A DNA stretch of 5,344 bases, taken from NCBI GenBank assembly GCA_030632405.1, contig DAOVUU010000215.1:1-5344 (forward strand), given 5' to 3'. Within the stretch, counting starts at the first letter, position 1; each line of letters begins with the position of its first letter. Made by a program: the position numbers and the translations under genes. The notes under the pieces were generated by a model. That model was not told where the DNA came from, did no database searches, and was given only the letters and a program-made list of their open reading frames with translations. Origin of the DNA: Desulfobulbaceae bacterium. Its GTDB lineage: Bacteria > Desulfobacterota > Desulfobulbia > Desulfobulbales > Desulfocapsaceae. Positions 1 through 4,740 of the stretch are shown piece by piece.

Positions 1-38
1 CAGCAAAACAATTAATATAAAATTGTTGTATTTCTCAT
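1..38 (-). pseudogene. Start of riboswitch-controlled gene, reading frame broken or very short (runs off window edge)
   Basis: The ATG at 38-36 follows a strong Shine-Dalgarno (minus-strand GGAGG with a 7-base spacer) and lies directly downstream of the c-di-GMP riboswitch and its terminator, so it is the evident start of the controlled gene. Read literally it gives MRNTTILY and then a TAA, only 8 codons. If the AAA run at 33-31 had one more A, the frame would become MRKYNNFILIVLL and stay open to the window edge. That is a typical signal-peptide beginning: basic N-terminus, then a hydrophobic core. I infer either a one-base deletion in an exported-protein gene or a sequencing error in a short homopolymer. 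A genuine 8-codon leader peptide is also possible. The function of the downstream protein cannot be seen. Confidence 0.5.
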
Positions 39-45
39 GACCTGC

Positions 46-54
46 CCTCCTTTT
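46..54 (-). promoter_or_regulatory. Ribosome binding site of the riboswitch-controlled gene
   Basis: The minus strand reads AAAGGAGGG here, a strong match to the anti-Shine-Dalgarno, about 7 bases before the ATG at 38-36. It lies outside the terminator stem, which suggests that control is by transcription termination rather than by masking this site. It fixes the start codon, even though the frame from that codon is short. Confidence 0.75.
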
Positions 55-64
55 GAATTTCCTC

Positions 65-107
65 AAAAAAATAGCCGAACTACCTATTCAAAAGGCAGCT
101 CGGCTAT
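65..107 (-). terminator. Intrinsic terminator forming the expression platform of the riboswitch
   Basis: On the minus strand, bases 107-93 pair with 85-71 in an uninterrupted 15-bp stem (two G-U pairs, core AUAGCCGA/UCGGCUAU) around a 7-base loop. It is followed at once by six more U's (70-65). This is a textbook rho-independent terminator. Its 5' arm (107-93) is the same sequence as the 3' strand of aptamer helix P3 and the conserved GCUGCC segment, so terminator and ligand-bound aptamer cannot form together. The inference is an ON switch: bound c-di-GMP holds back the 5' arm and lets transcription continue into the gene at 38. Confidence 0.9.
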
Positions 108-165
108 CTGTTGAGATCCGTGGCTTTCCGTCCCTGTCTTTCGGCAGGTTTGGCTTTATCTCATA
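90..165 (-). promoter_or_regulatory. Cyclic-di-GMP-I riboswitch aptamer (GEMM-I)
   Basis: Read on the minus strand, this has the GEMM-I hallmarks in order: AAAGCCAAACC (157-147); helix P2 CCUG/CAGG (148-145 with 136-133) capped by a GAAA tetraloop (142-139); GGGACGGAAAGCC (134-122); CGG/CCG and UCU/AGA of helix P3 (120-101) with the internal bases typical of the tetraloop receptor; then GCUGCC (99-94). Aligned by eye to the Vibrio cholerae Vc2 aptamer, position 20 (base 154) is G, the identity associated with c-di-GMP rather than cAMP-GMP. The intercalating A47 is base 127. Position 21 is C instead of G and position 46 is G instead of C, a compensatory swap that keeps a pair. P1 looks short (about GAG/CUU, 160-162 with 94-92). 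No database search was possible, but the motif match is strong. Confidence 0.92.
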
Positions 166-171
166 TTGTAA

Positions 172-200
172 ATTATATTACTTCAATTACATCACAATAA
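172..200 (-). promoter_or_regulatory. Probable sigma-70 promoter of the riboswitch transcript
   Basis: The minus strand carries a perfect TATAAT at 177-172, with a weak -35 candidate TTATTG at 200-195 and a 17-base spacer. The predicted start of transcription, about base 165, coincides with the 5' edge of the aptamer. This is what a riboswitch leader needs, and it supports both calls. The -35 match is poor, so an activator or a different spacing is possible. Confidence 0.6.
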
Positions 201-266
201 AACCTAAATGTAAATAGGTATATATCTGTTTTTACGGTATTCTTTACACATCCACAACGTGGCATG

Positions 267-317
267 CCTGACAAAATTATTCTATATTTCTAGGGTATTA
301 ATGATGGAATTGTCAGG
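267..317 (+). repeat. Long inverted repeat, possible leader stem-loop
   Basis: CCTGACAAAATT (267-278) pairs with AATTGTCAGG (308-317): ten pairs with two bulged A's, closing a loop of about 29 bases. It sits immediately before the terminator-like hairpin at 320-350 and upstream of a strong Shine-Dalgarno and ATG at 371-383. The arrangement resembles a structured 5' leader on the plus strand, divergent from the c-di-GMP riboswitch. I recognise no known riboswitch class in it. It could also be a protein-binding site. Confidence 0.4.
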
Positions 318-319
318 GA

Positions 320-350
320 AATGGGGGTGAACACCCATTAATTTTTTTTT
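320..350 (+). terminator. Terminator-like hairpin with nine-T tract
   Basis: AATGGG (320-325) pairs with CCCATT (334-339) around an 8-base loop, and after two bases there is a run of nine T's (342-350). An alternative pairing, GGGTG with CACCC, uses overlapping bases. The stem is only 6 bp but the T tract is strong in the plus orientation. No plus-strand gene lies upstream in the window, so it would end a short leader or small RNA before the frame at 381. It could act as an attenuator. Confidence 0.5.
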
Positions 351-370
351 AAAATACCTTGCTTGGTGTT

Positions 371-449
371 GGAGGTGAGTATGAAAACAGCTTTTTTTTT
401 TATTAGGTGTTGGTCTATCAGTTGCCTAACCATTGAATGGGCAATGTAA
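371..449 (+). pseudogene. Broken small gene with strong ribosome binding site and damaged signal peptide
   Basis: GGAGGTGA (371-378) is an essentially perfect Shine-Dalgarno placed correctly before ATG 381-383. The literal frame gives 22 residues (MKTAFFFIRCWSISCLTIEWAM) and stops at 447-449. The codons cross a run of ten T's (392-401). With nine T's the frame would read MKTAFFLLGVGLSVA, a good signal-peptide core, but it then meets TAA at 427-429. Beyond that stop the same frame is open to about 531 (PLNGQCNALAPFKYSS and onward). I infer the remains of a small exported-protein gene with a homopolymer slip and a nonsense codon. A functional short peptide cannot be excluded. Confidence 0.4.
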
Positions 450-504
450 TGCCTTGGCACCTTTTAAATATAGTTCAACATCAAAAAAAATCTTAACTGT
501 TCAC

Positions 505-533
505 TATCAGTTCGCTGCCATAACTGACTGATA
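505..533. repeat. 7-bp inverted repeat TATCAGT/ACTGATA
   Basis: TATCAGT (505-511) and ACTGATA (527-533) are perfect inverted copies 15 bases apart. Within the same segment CAGTT (508-512) also pairs with AACTG (522-526). There is no T tract, so it is not a terminator. It could be an operator or a chance repeat. Confidence 0.3.
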
Positions 534-933
534 ACATGACACAAAAGAAACAATGCTTGTGGAATGTGCAATTATGTACTAAGTTAATTTCAACTATTCA
601 ATAATGAGATAATCTTTACAAAACTACGAGATCAGCTTTTCGCTTCGGCAGCTCTAATGCTTGTGTTTCAATCCTTCTAATCTTCCAAACTGCCTCTCTG
701 TTCCAGTTAATAATTTGAAATACTGTGACATTTGGCTAGATTCGTTAGTTTTCGATTTGCACTGTTACCACTCTCTGAATACAGAGTTTGAACCTTTGGT
801 TGACTCTTCGTTACCATACTTATCTGTATTGATTAATACGCTTCTTGATAGAGAAGGTATTTGACCAACCGCCCTGTAGTCGTGAAAAAACAAATTATGT
901 TATCACAAATGTAAACAACCCCATAGCCCCATC

Positions 934-947
934 TGCACGTTAGTGCA
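934..947. repeat. Small hairpin upstream of the 62-residue gene
   Basis: TGCAC (934-938) and GTGCA (943-947) form a 5-bp stem with a GTTA loop, 27 bases before the ATG at 975. It may be an operator or part of the leader of that gene. No clear -35/-10 pair was found nearby. Confidence 0.3.
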
Positions 948-974
948 ATAAAACAAAAAATAGAAAGGAGAAAA

Positions 975-1163
975 ATGCAAAAAAACACAAATGTTAAAAC
1001 TGATCACGAAATAATTTCTCGAAAATCCAAAGCCTCACCGAAAAAAAAATATGAATCCAAGAGCATGAGCGACGGCCAGGTTGGATCCAGAGGCGACAGT
1101 AGCAGGCTCATGGCACTGCAGGATGCATTGCAGGATCCCATGACGAACCGCGAAGGATTTTAG
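975..1163 (+). CDS. Hypothetical 62-residue lysine-rich protein
   Basis: The ATG at 975 is preceded by AAAGGAG (964-970) with a 4-base spacer, a good ribosome binding site, and the frame ends with TAG at 1161-1163. I do not recognise the product. There is no signal peptide, membrane segment or cysteine. Residues 1-30 are polar and strongly basic (KKK at 23-25, many further K/R). Residues 31-62 are GC-richer in codons and end in a likely amphipathic segment with a tandem LQDA-LQDP repeat (48-55) and the tail MTNREGF. The end loosely recalls the start motif of GGDEF domains (DPLTGLPNRxGF) with three residues missing, so the 3' half could be captured relic sequence. Alternatives are a genuine small protein or a fortuitous frame. 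The composition shift between the halves is real; the function is unknown. Confidence 0.5.
   Translation: MQKNTNVKTDHEIISRKSKASPKKKYESKSMSDGQVGSRGDSSRLMALQDALQDPMTNREGF
1116..1139 (+). repeat. In-frame 12-base tandem repeat in the small gene
   Basis: CTGCAGGATGCA (1116-1127) is followed directly by TTGCAGGATCCC (1128-1139), matching at 9 of 12 positions and encoding LQDA then LQDP. It looks like an old in-frame duplication in the C-terminal half of the 62-residue protein. Confidence 0.5.
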
Positions 1164-1261
1164 CATTCCAGATAGATGAATGGACTTTCTAGGGTGACCT
1201 AACTGCCCATTTGCCTCTCCCCTCCACCCTGTTTCACACTGTCATTATAGCAACCATAGAA

Positions 1262-1278
1262 GTTGCAATATTTGCAAC
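1262..1278. repeat. Perfect 7-bp inverted repeat GTTGCAA-TAT-TTGCAAC
   Basis: GTTGCAA (1262-1268) and TTGCAAC (1272-1278) flank a 3-base centre. The dyad form and absence of a T tract suit a dimeric regulator's operator better than a terminator, but no gene start lies close by. Its role is unknown. Confidence 0.4.
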
Positions 1279-1340
1279 AAGGGGCCGTTCCTAAACGTCA
1301 TTTGACACAATTGCCAGAGAAGGTCCCAGAAAATACAGGG

Positions 1341-1373
1341 TTGTTACGGATACAAACAGAATCTGCGTAACAA
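1341..1373. repeat. Perfect 8-bp inverted repeat TTGTTACG/CGTAACAA
   Basis: TTGTTACG (1341-1348) and CGTAACAA (1366-1373) form an 8-bp stem, extended by GAT/ATC after a 2-base bulge, around a loop of 9 bases. The plus strand continues with an A-rich, not T-rich, run, so it is not an intrinsic terminator on that strand. It is followed 6 bases later by a second stem (1380-1405), giving two stem-loops in tandem. Confidence 0.45.
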
Positions 1374-1379
1374 AAATAA

Positions 1380-1405
1380 AACCAAATTAATGGTATACTT
1401 TGGTT
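1380..1405. repeat. Perfect 7-bp inverted repeat AACCAAA/TTTGGTT
   Basis: AACCAAA (1380-1386) and TTTGGTT (1399-1405) are separated by 12 bases. Three more pairs are possible after a 2-base bulge (1375-1377 with 1406-1408). The dyad embraces the extended -10-like element at 1391-1399, so it could be an operator over a promoter. Confidence 0.4.
1391..1399 (+). promoter_or_regulatory. Possible extended -10 promoter element
   Basis: TGGTATACT (1391-1399) fits the extended -10 form TGnTATAAT with one mismatch. No good -35 lies 16-18 bases upstream. Transcription would start near 1406 and read into the receiver-domain relic at 1438, for which it may once have served. Confidence 0.3.
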
Positions 1406-1437
1406 ATTAACGTCCTGTTTTTTCTACAAAAGGAAAT

Positions 1438-1533
1438 GATGAGCCCAATGTCTTGCAGTCAATGCAACGACAATTGCGAAAGCGGTTTGAGGTGGTGGTT
1501 GCAGAGAGTGGAGTAATGCCTCCAATTATTTGA
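1438..1533 (+). pseudogene. Relic of a response-regulator receiver domain
   Basis: From 1438 the plus strand encodes DEPNVLQSMQRQLRKRF, then EVVVAESG. This is the stretch from the acidic pair through helix 1 to strand 2 of a CheY-like receiver (family form: VDDEPNVLxxLxRxLRxxFEVxxAxSG). What precedes it (RPVFSTKGN from 1411, after a TAA) is not a proper strand 1, and one of the two acidic residues is replaced by N (NDEP). After the relic the frame reads VMPPII and stops at TGA 1531-1533. The phosphoacceptor Asp, the Thr/Ser and the Lys are all absent. The VMPP could be the MP of the strand-3 region joined by an internal deletion, but that is a guess. Such headers are common in stand-alone and HD-GYP-type regulators; the output domain is lost. 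It converges on the histidine kinase gene. Confidence 0.75.
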
Positions 1534-1540
1534 GATCTCA
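1531..1540. repeat. 10-bp palindrome between the receiver relic and the kinase stop
   Basis: TGAGATCTCA is a perfect loopless palindrome beginning at the stop codon of the relic and lying 16 bases past the end of the kinase gene on the minus strand. It has no T tract, so it is not an intrinsic terminator. It may be fortuitous. Confidence 0.25.
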
Positions 1541-1555
1541 TAAACTGCTAACTGT

Positions 1556-4500
1556 TCAACTTTCCTGGTTGATTGGAAATTCAACTATAAACTTTGCTCC
1601 CTGACCCGGCTCTGATTCCACCCGGATATCCCCCCTGTGTTTGTCTACAATAATGGCATAGGAGACAGAGAGACCAAGACCTGTCCCTCCTCCCACCTCT
1701 CTGGTGGTAAAAAATGGGTCAAAGATATGATTTATTACATCCTCGGCAATACCAGGCCCATTGTCTTCCACTTCGATTACGGCCCTCTCTCCATTTATGG
1801 CAGTTCTCAGGATGAGGCGCGGTTTTTCTTCCATGTCAGTATTTGCCATGGCCTGGGCGCTGTTTTCGATCAAGTTAAGAATTACCTGCTCAATTTCTGT
1901 GGCTACGCAGGTAATGGGGGGGAGATTTGGTTCGTATTCCTTCTCAACTTTAATGTTCGTGACACCATACTTTTTTTTCATATCGTAGTCGGTCTGAGAC
2001 AGGAGCAGAGAATTTTCCATGATTTCCTCCAGATCAGCTCTGGCGAATCCACCGGCATGAGGACGGCTGAACTCAAGGAGACTTTTGATGATTCTATCGG
2101 CTTTTAGTGCTGCTTCCCTGATACCGGCCATAAAATAATCAAGCTCATTATTTTTGAAATATTCCTGCACTGCCGCCAGATCAACATTATACTTGCCGGC
2201 TTTTTCTATACTATCCGGTTCTCCCGGTGAGAGGCCCAACTCTACAAGCTGGTGAGCCTGAAGTATTGCTGAGAGAGGTGTGTTTATTTCATGGGCAACT
2301 CCAGCGGCAAGGCCGACAATAGTAGCCTGTTTTGAGTTCAGCAAAAGCTGATCTGTCATTTTTTTCTGCTCAGTAATATCCTCAATCATACATAAGTGGT
2401 GCGGGTCTGATTCATCCTCATTTTTAATCGAAGCGACCGTCATATTAATCCAGACCAGAGAACCGCCTGGACGGATAAAGCGTTTTTTAATGTTAAAACT
2501 GGATATTTTACCATCGTTCAGGAGTGCCATATTGTGCAGGCTTTCCTGTACATCATCGGGATGGGTGATGCACCCCCAGTCAATAGTCGTCATCTCTTCC
2601 CTGGTTATGCCGGCAATCTCCGCGAAACGAGGATTGACCTCATGGAAAACTCCCGTCAAAGAGTCGGTCAGGGCGATACCTAATGGCGCTTCAATGAACA
2701 TGGTTCCGAACCGCTTTTCACTTTTGAACTGATCCTCCTCCGCCCGCTTGCGCACCTCTATTTCTTTGATCAACAATTTTGATTGGTGCTCCAAATTCCG
2801 GTTCTTTTCCCCCAGTTGCTGCTGTGCAATGGCTAATTTATCAAGTGCCTGCTGGGTAGCATTTTTAGCGGCATAAAGTTTGCGATTCCAGTACAGGATT
2901 ATGGCACAGAGAAAAAGGGCACCGAGAAGAATCTTCCATATAATGGTGTAATCGATATCACTCTCAAACTTCACAGAAAACCAGGTGTTATAACTTGCAC
3001 GCTTTTCTTTTGTGGTCAGGGTGTCAATCATTTTCTGCATAACTGACAGTAGCAAGGGCTCGTCATCACGGGTGCCGATGGCCAGATCCCAGGAGTCATC
3101 AAATTTTCCAGCAATTTTAATCTCTGACATACCCTCTTTTTGAATAGTGTAGGCGATAGGTGCCAGTGCATCAATATACCCATACACCCGATTGTCCCGG
3201 AGAAGCTGTAGACCTGCTTTCAGATTGTCTACTTCAATAAAACTGGCATCGGGATACCTTCTCTTAAGAATTTCTGTATAAGCATATCCTTTTACCAGAG
3301 CTAAGGGTTTATCGAGCACCTGCTCAATTCGATCAATGAATACTTTGTCAGAACCTGTTGCAATGACAAAGGGAAAAGAGAGATATGGTGTTGTAAAATC
3401 CATATACTCTCTGCGGTCAGGGGTTGCCATGGCCAGAGAAAAAATATCACATTGACGGGTTTTGGCCATTCCAATGCTTTCACTCCAGCCTGTGGTTGGC
3501 AGTAATTCCAGGTTAATACCGCTGCGTTGCTGCATTATTGCCAAAAGATCAGCCGCCATACCTTCATGTATACCGTTTTCATTGATTCGCTCAAAGGGCA
3601 TCCAGTCAGGATCAACACACATTATTATCCTGCCTTTTTTACTGAGATATGCCTGCTCTTCAGCAGTTAATGGAAGCTTATTTTTTCCTCCTTTTTCAAA
3701 AATGAAATCCTGATAATTTTTTAAAGGAACCGCCAAACCGTTCTGGCCGAAGACGTTCCCCATGGTGTAGATTTTTTCAGGATCTATACTTCCAATCGGG
3801 TAGATGTCCTGTAGTATGACCTTCAGACTTTCCTGGTATTCAAATACCAGCGCTTCACGGCTCTTATGCTGGCTGTTATAATCTCTGAGGATAAGATCAA
3901 TGATCTCATCAGAATGCTTGAGTGCGTAGTTCCAGCCGCGATTGCTTGCCTGGACAAAGGCCTGTACCTTCTTCGGGTTCTCAAGAGCATACTTTTTTGA
4001 GGTAAACAGATTAACGTCGTATAATTCTGATCCATAGTTATTATAGTCTAACACATTATGGACAACACCCTGTTGCCGAAGAACGAAGGGTTCATTAGTG
4101 GAAAAAGCAGAATACGCATCCACCTTACCCTCAATAAAATCCTGGATCTCAAAACTGGGAGGAACGATAGTGATTTCCGAGGGATCAATCTTAAACTTCT
4201 GAAGCATTTGAAGATACCCCGCACTACGACTATCCATCGATGAGATCATTATTTTTTTCCCGCGCAGGTCTAACGGGGAGTGTATGTCAGGACGGGTAAG
4301 CAGTATCAGTGGAGAACGCTTGAAATAATTGGCGACCATAACAATTGGCTTTCCCTGCATATAAGATTGAAGCACTCCATCGCCCCAGATGCCGAATTGT
4401 TTCCTGCCACTGAGTACCTCTTGAACCTGATCCAACCCTTCATGAAATTCAAACAGTTTTACATCCAGCCCCGCATCTGTATAAAATCCTTTTGCAATGG

Positions 4501-4633
4501 CCGCATAGAAACCGGCAAATTCAAACTGGTGTTTCCATTGAAGCTGCAGAGCAATCTGGTTGTGTTTATCAGCATAGGCAGGGAGAGTGAGGACAACCGA
4601 TACTAACAATGTAAACAGGAGTGTTGGTCGCAT
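1556..4633 (-). CDS. Membrane sensor histidine kinase with tandem NMT1-like and SBP_bac_3 periplasmic domains, PAS, HisKA and HATPase
   Basis: A complete 1025-residue protein. A signal peptide or anchor (1-21, cut site AYA/D) is followed by an NMT1/SsuA-like substrate-binding domain (about 25-315, with the family's QLQWKHQFEFAGFYAA start) and an SBP_bac_3-like domain (about 325-558; DPDWMPFE, DFTTPYLSFPFVIA). Next come one membrane helix (about 562-582), a coiled coil (about 588-638), a PAS domain (about 641-757) and HisKA with H781 in GVAHEINTPLS. The HATPase_c domain has its N box at N920/N924, G1 at DNGPGI (957-962), F box FDPFF (971-975) and G2 box GGGTGLGL (981-988). All catalytic boxes are intact. 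HisKA has a spacer of about 40 residues between its two helices. The protein should bind small ligands in the periplasm and autophosphorylate H781 in the cytoplasm. It has no receiver, so its partner must be elsewhere; the upstream hybrid kinase is a candidate. AAGG sits 5 bases before the ATG. Ligands cannot be told from sequence. Confidence 0.95.
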   Translation of the reverse strand: MRPTLLFTLLVSVVLTLPAYADKHNQIALQLQWKHQFEFAGFYAAIAKGFYTDAGLDVKLFEFHEGLDQVQEVLSGRKQFGIWGDGVLQSYMQGKPIVMVANYFKRSPLILLTRPDIHSPLDLRGKKIMISSMDSRSAGYLQMLQKFKIDPSEITIVPPSFEIQDFIEGKVDAYSAFSTNEPFVLRQQGVVHNVLDYNNYGSELYDVNLFTSKKYALENPKKVQAFVQASNRGWNYALKHSDEIIDLILRDYNSQHKSREALVFEYQESLKVILQDIYPIGSIDPEKIYTMGNVFGQNGLAVPLKNYQDFIFEKGGKNKLPLTAEEQAYLSKKGRIIMCVDPDWMPFERINENGIHEGMAADLLAIMQQRSGINLELLPTTGWSESIGMAKTRQCDIFSLAMATPDRREYMDFTTPYLSFPFVIATGSDKVFIDRIEQVLDKPLALVKGYAYTEILKRRYPDASFIEVDNLKAGLQLLRDNRVYGYIDALAPIAYTIQKEGMSEIKIAGKFDDSWDLAIGTRDDEPLLLSVMQKMIDTLTTKEKRASYNTWFSVKFESDIDYTIIWKILLGALFLCAIILYWNRKLYAAKNATQQALDKLAIAQQQLGEKNRNLEHQSKLLIKEIEVRKRAEEDQFKSEKRFGTMFIEAPLGIALTDSLTGVFHEVNPRFAEIAGITREEMTTIDWGCITHPDDVQESLHNMALLNDGKISSFNIKKRFIRPGGSLVWINMTVASIKNEDESDPHHLCMIEDITEQKKMTDQLLLNSKQATIVGLAAGVAHEINTPLSAILQAHQLVELGLSPGEPDSIEKAGKYNVDLAAVQEYFKNNELDYFMAGIREAALKADRIIKSLLEFSRPHAGGFARADLEEIMENSLLLSQTDYDMKKKYGVTNIKVEKEYEPNLPPITCVATEIEQVILNLIENSAQAMANTDMEEKPRLILRTAINGERAVIEVEDNGPGIAEDVINHIFDPFFTTREVGGGTGLGLSVSYAIIVDKHRGDIRVESEPGQGAKFIVEFPINQES

Positions 4634-4652
4634 TTTGCCTTATTTTATCGAA

Positions 4653-4720
4653 CCATTCAGGTAGGGAAAAAGGGGGAAAGTCATTAGTAAAGTTTTGAGG
4701 TAATAAATCGGGCTGAATGG
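4653..4720. repeat. 8-bp inverted repeat in the gap between the two kinase genes
   Basis: CCATTCAG (4653-4660) and CTGAATGG (4713-4720) are perfect inverted copies 52 bases apart, nearly spanning the 107-base gap between the kinase genes. There is no T tract, so no terminator separates the genes, and no convincing promoter is seen in the gap. In RNA it could close a large loop just before the second gene's ribosome binding site. A chance match of this length in this gap is not very unlikely. Confidence 0.3.
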
Positions 4721-4740
4721 AGTTTTTGAATTTCCCTGAA

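Larger units (their letters stand above)
450..974. other. About 525 bases with no convincing gene
   Basis: AT-rich stretch. A 67-codon open frame at 661-864 (plus strand) can only start with TTG right after an in-frame stop, has no Shine-Dalgarno, and its product resembles nothing I know, so it is not called as a gene. On the minus strand only short frames without ribosome binding sites are seen. The stretch contains the inverted repeats described at 505-533 and 934-947 and, at its right end, the ribosome binding site of the small gene starting at 975. It may be decayed coding sequence. Confidence 0.5.
1164..1437. other. Non-coding stretch rich in inverted repeats
   Basis: No open frame with a plausible start was found on either strand. 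The stretch contains three perfect or near-perfect inverted repeats (1262-1278, 1341-1373, 1380-1405) and an extended -10-like element (1391-1399). No T tract follows any of these stems on either strand, so no intrinsic terminator for the 62-residue gene (plus) or for the histidine kinase (minus) is evident here. Confidence 0.5.

Noticed and set aside
665..674. GTTTCAATCC, a string often seen at the end of CRISPR repeats
   Set aside because: A single occurrence with no repeated units or spacers around it.
620..680. Minus-strand phrase ETQALELPKRKADLVVL resembling addiction-module antitoxins of the short PF09720 type
   Set aside because: Too short, stops immediately, no start or ribosome binding site; likely chance.
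661..864. 67-codon open frame on the plus strand; its DREGI tail recalls the NREGF tail of the 62-residue protein
   Set aside because: It can only start at TTG directly after an in-frame stop, has no ribosome binding site, and the likeness of the tails is too short to mean paralogy.
1436..1516. Plus-strand ATG-ATG frame of 26 codons with a GGAAA upstream, encoding a cysteine-containing peptide
   Set aside because: It overlaps the receiver relic in another frame, and the relic explains the sequence far better; the cysteines follow from the shifted reading.
1509..1524. TGGAG/CTCCA hairpin as terminator of the kinase (minus) or relic (plus)
   Set aside because: Only 5 bp; no T tract on the minus strand and only a weak ATTATTT on the plus strand.
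1637..2107. 156-codon plus-strand open frame inside the kinase gene, and other plus-strand frames up to 4606
   Set aside because: They are antisense shadows of the histidine kinase, whose domains account for the whole region.
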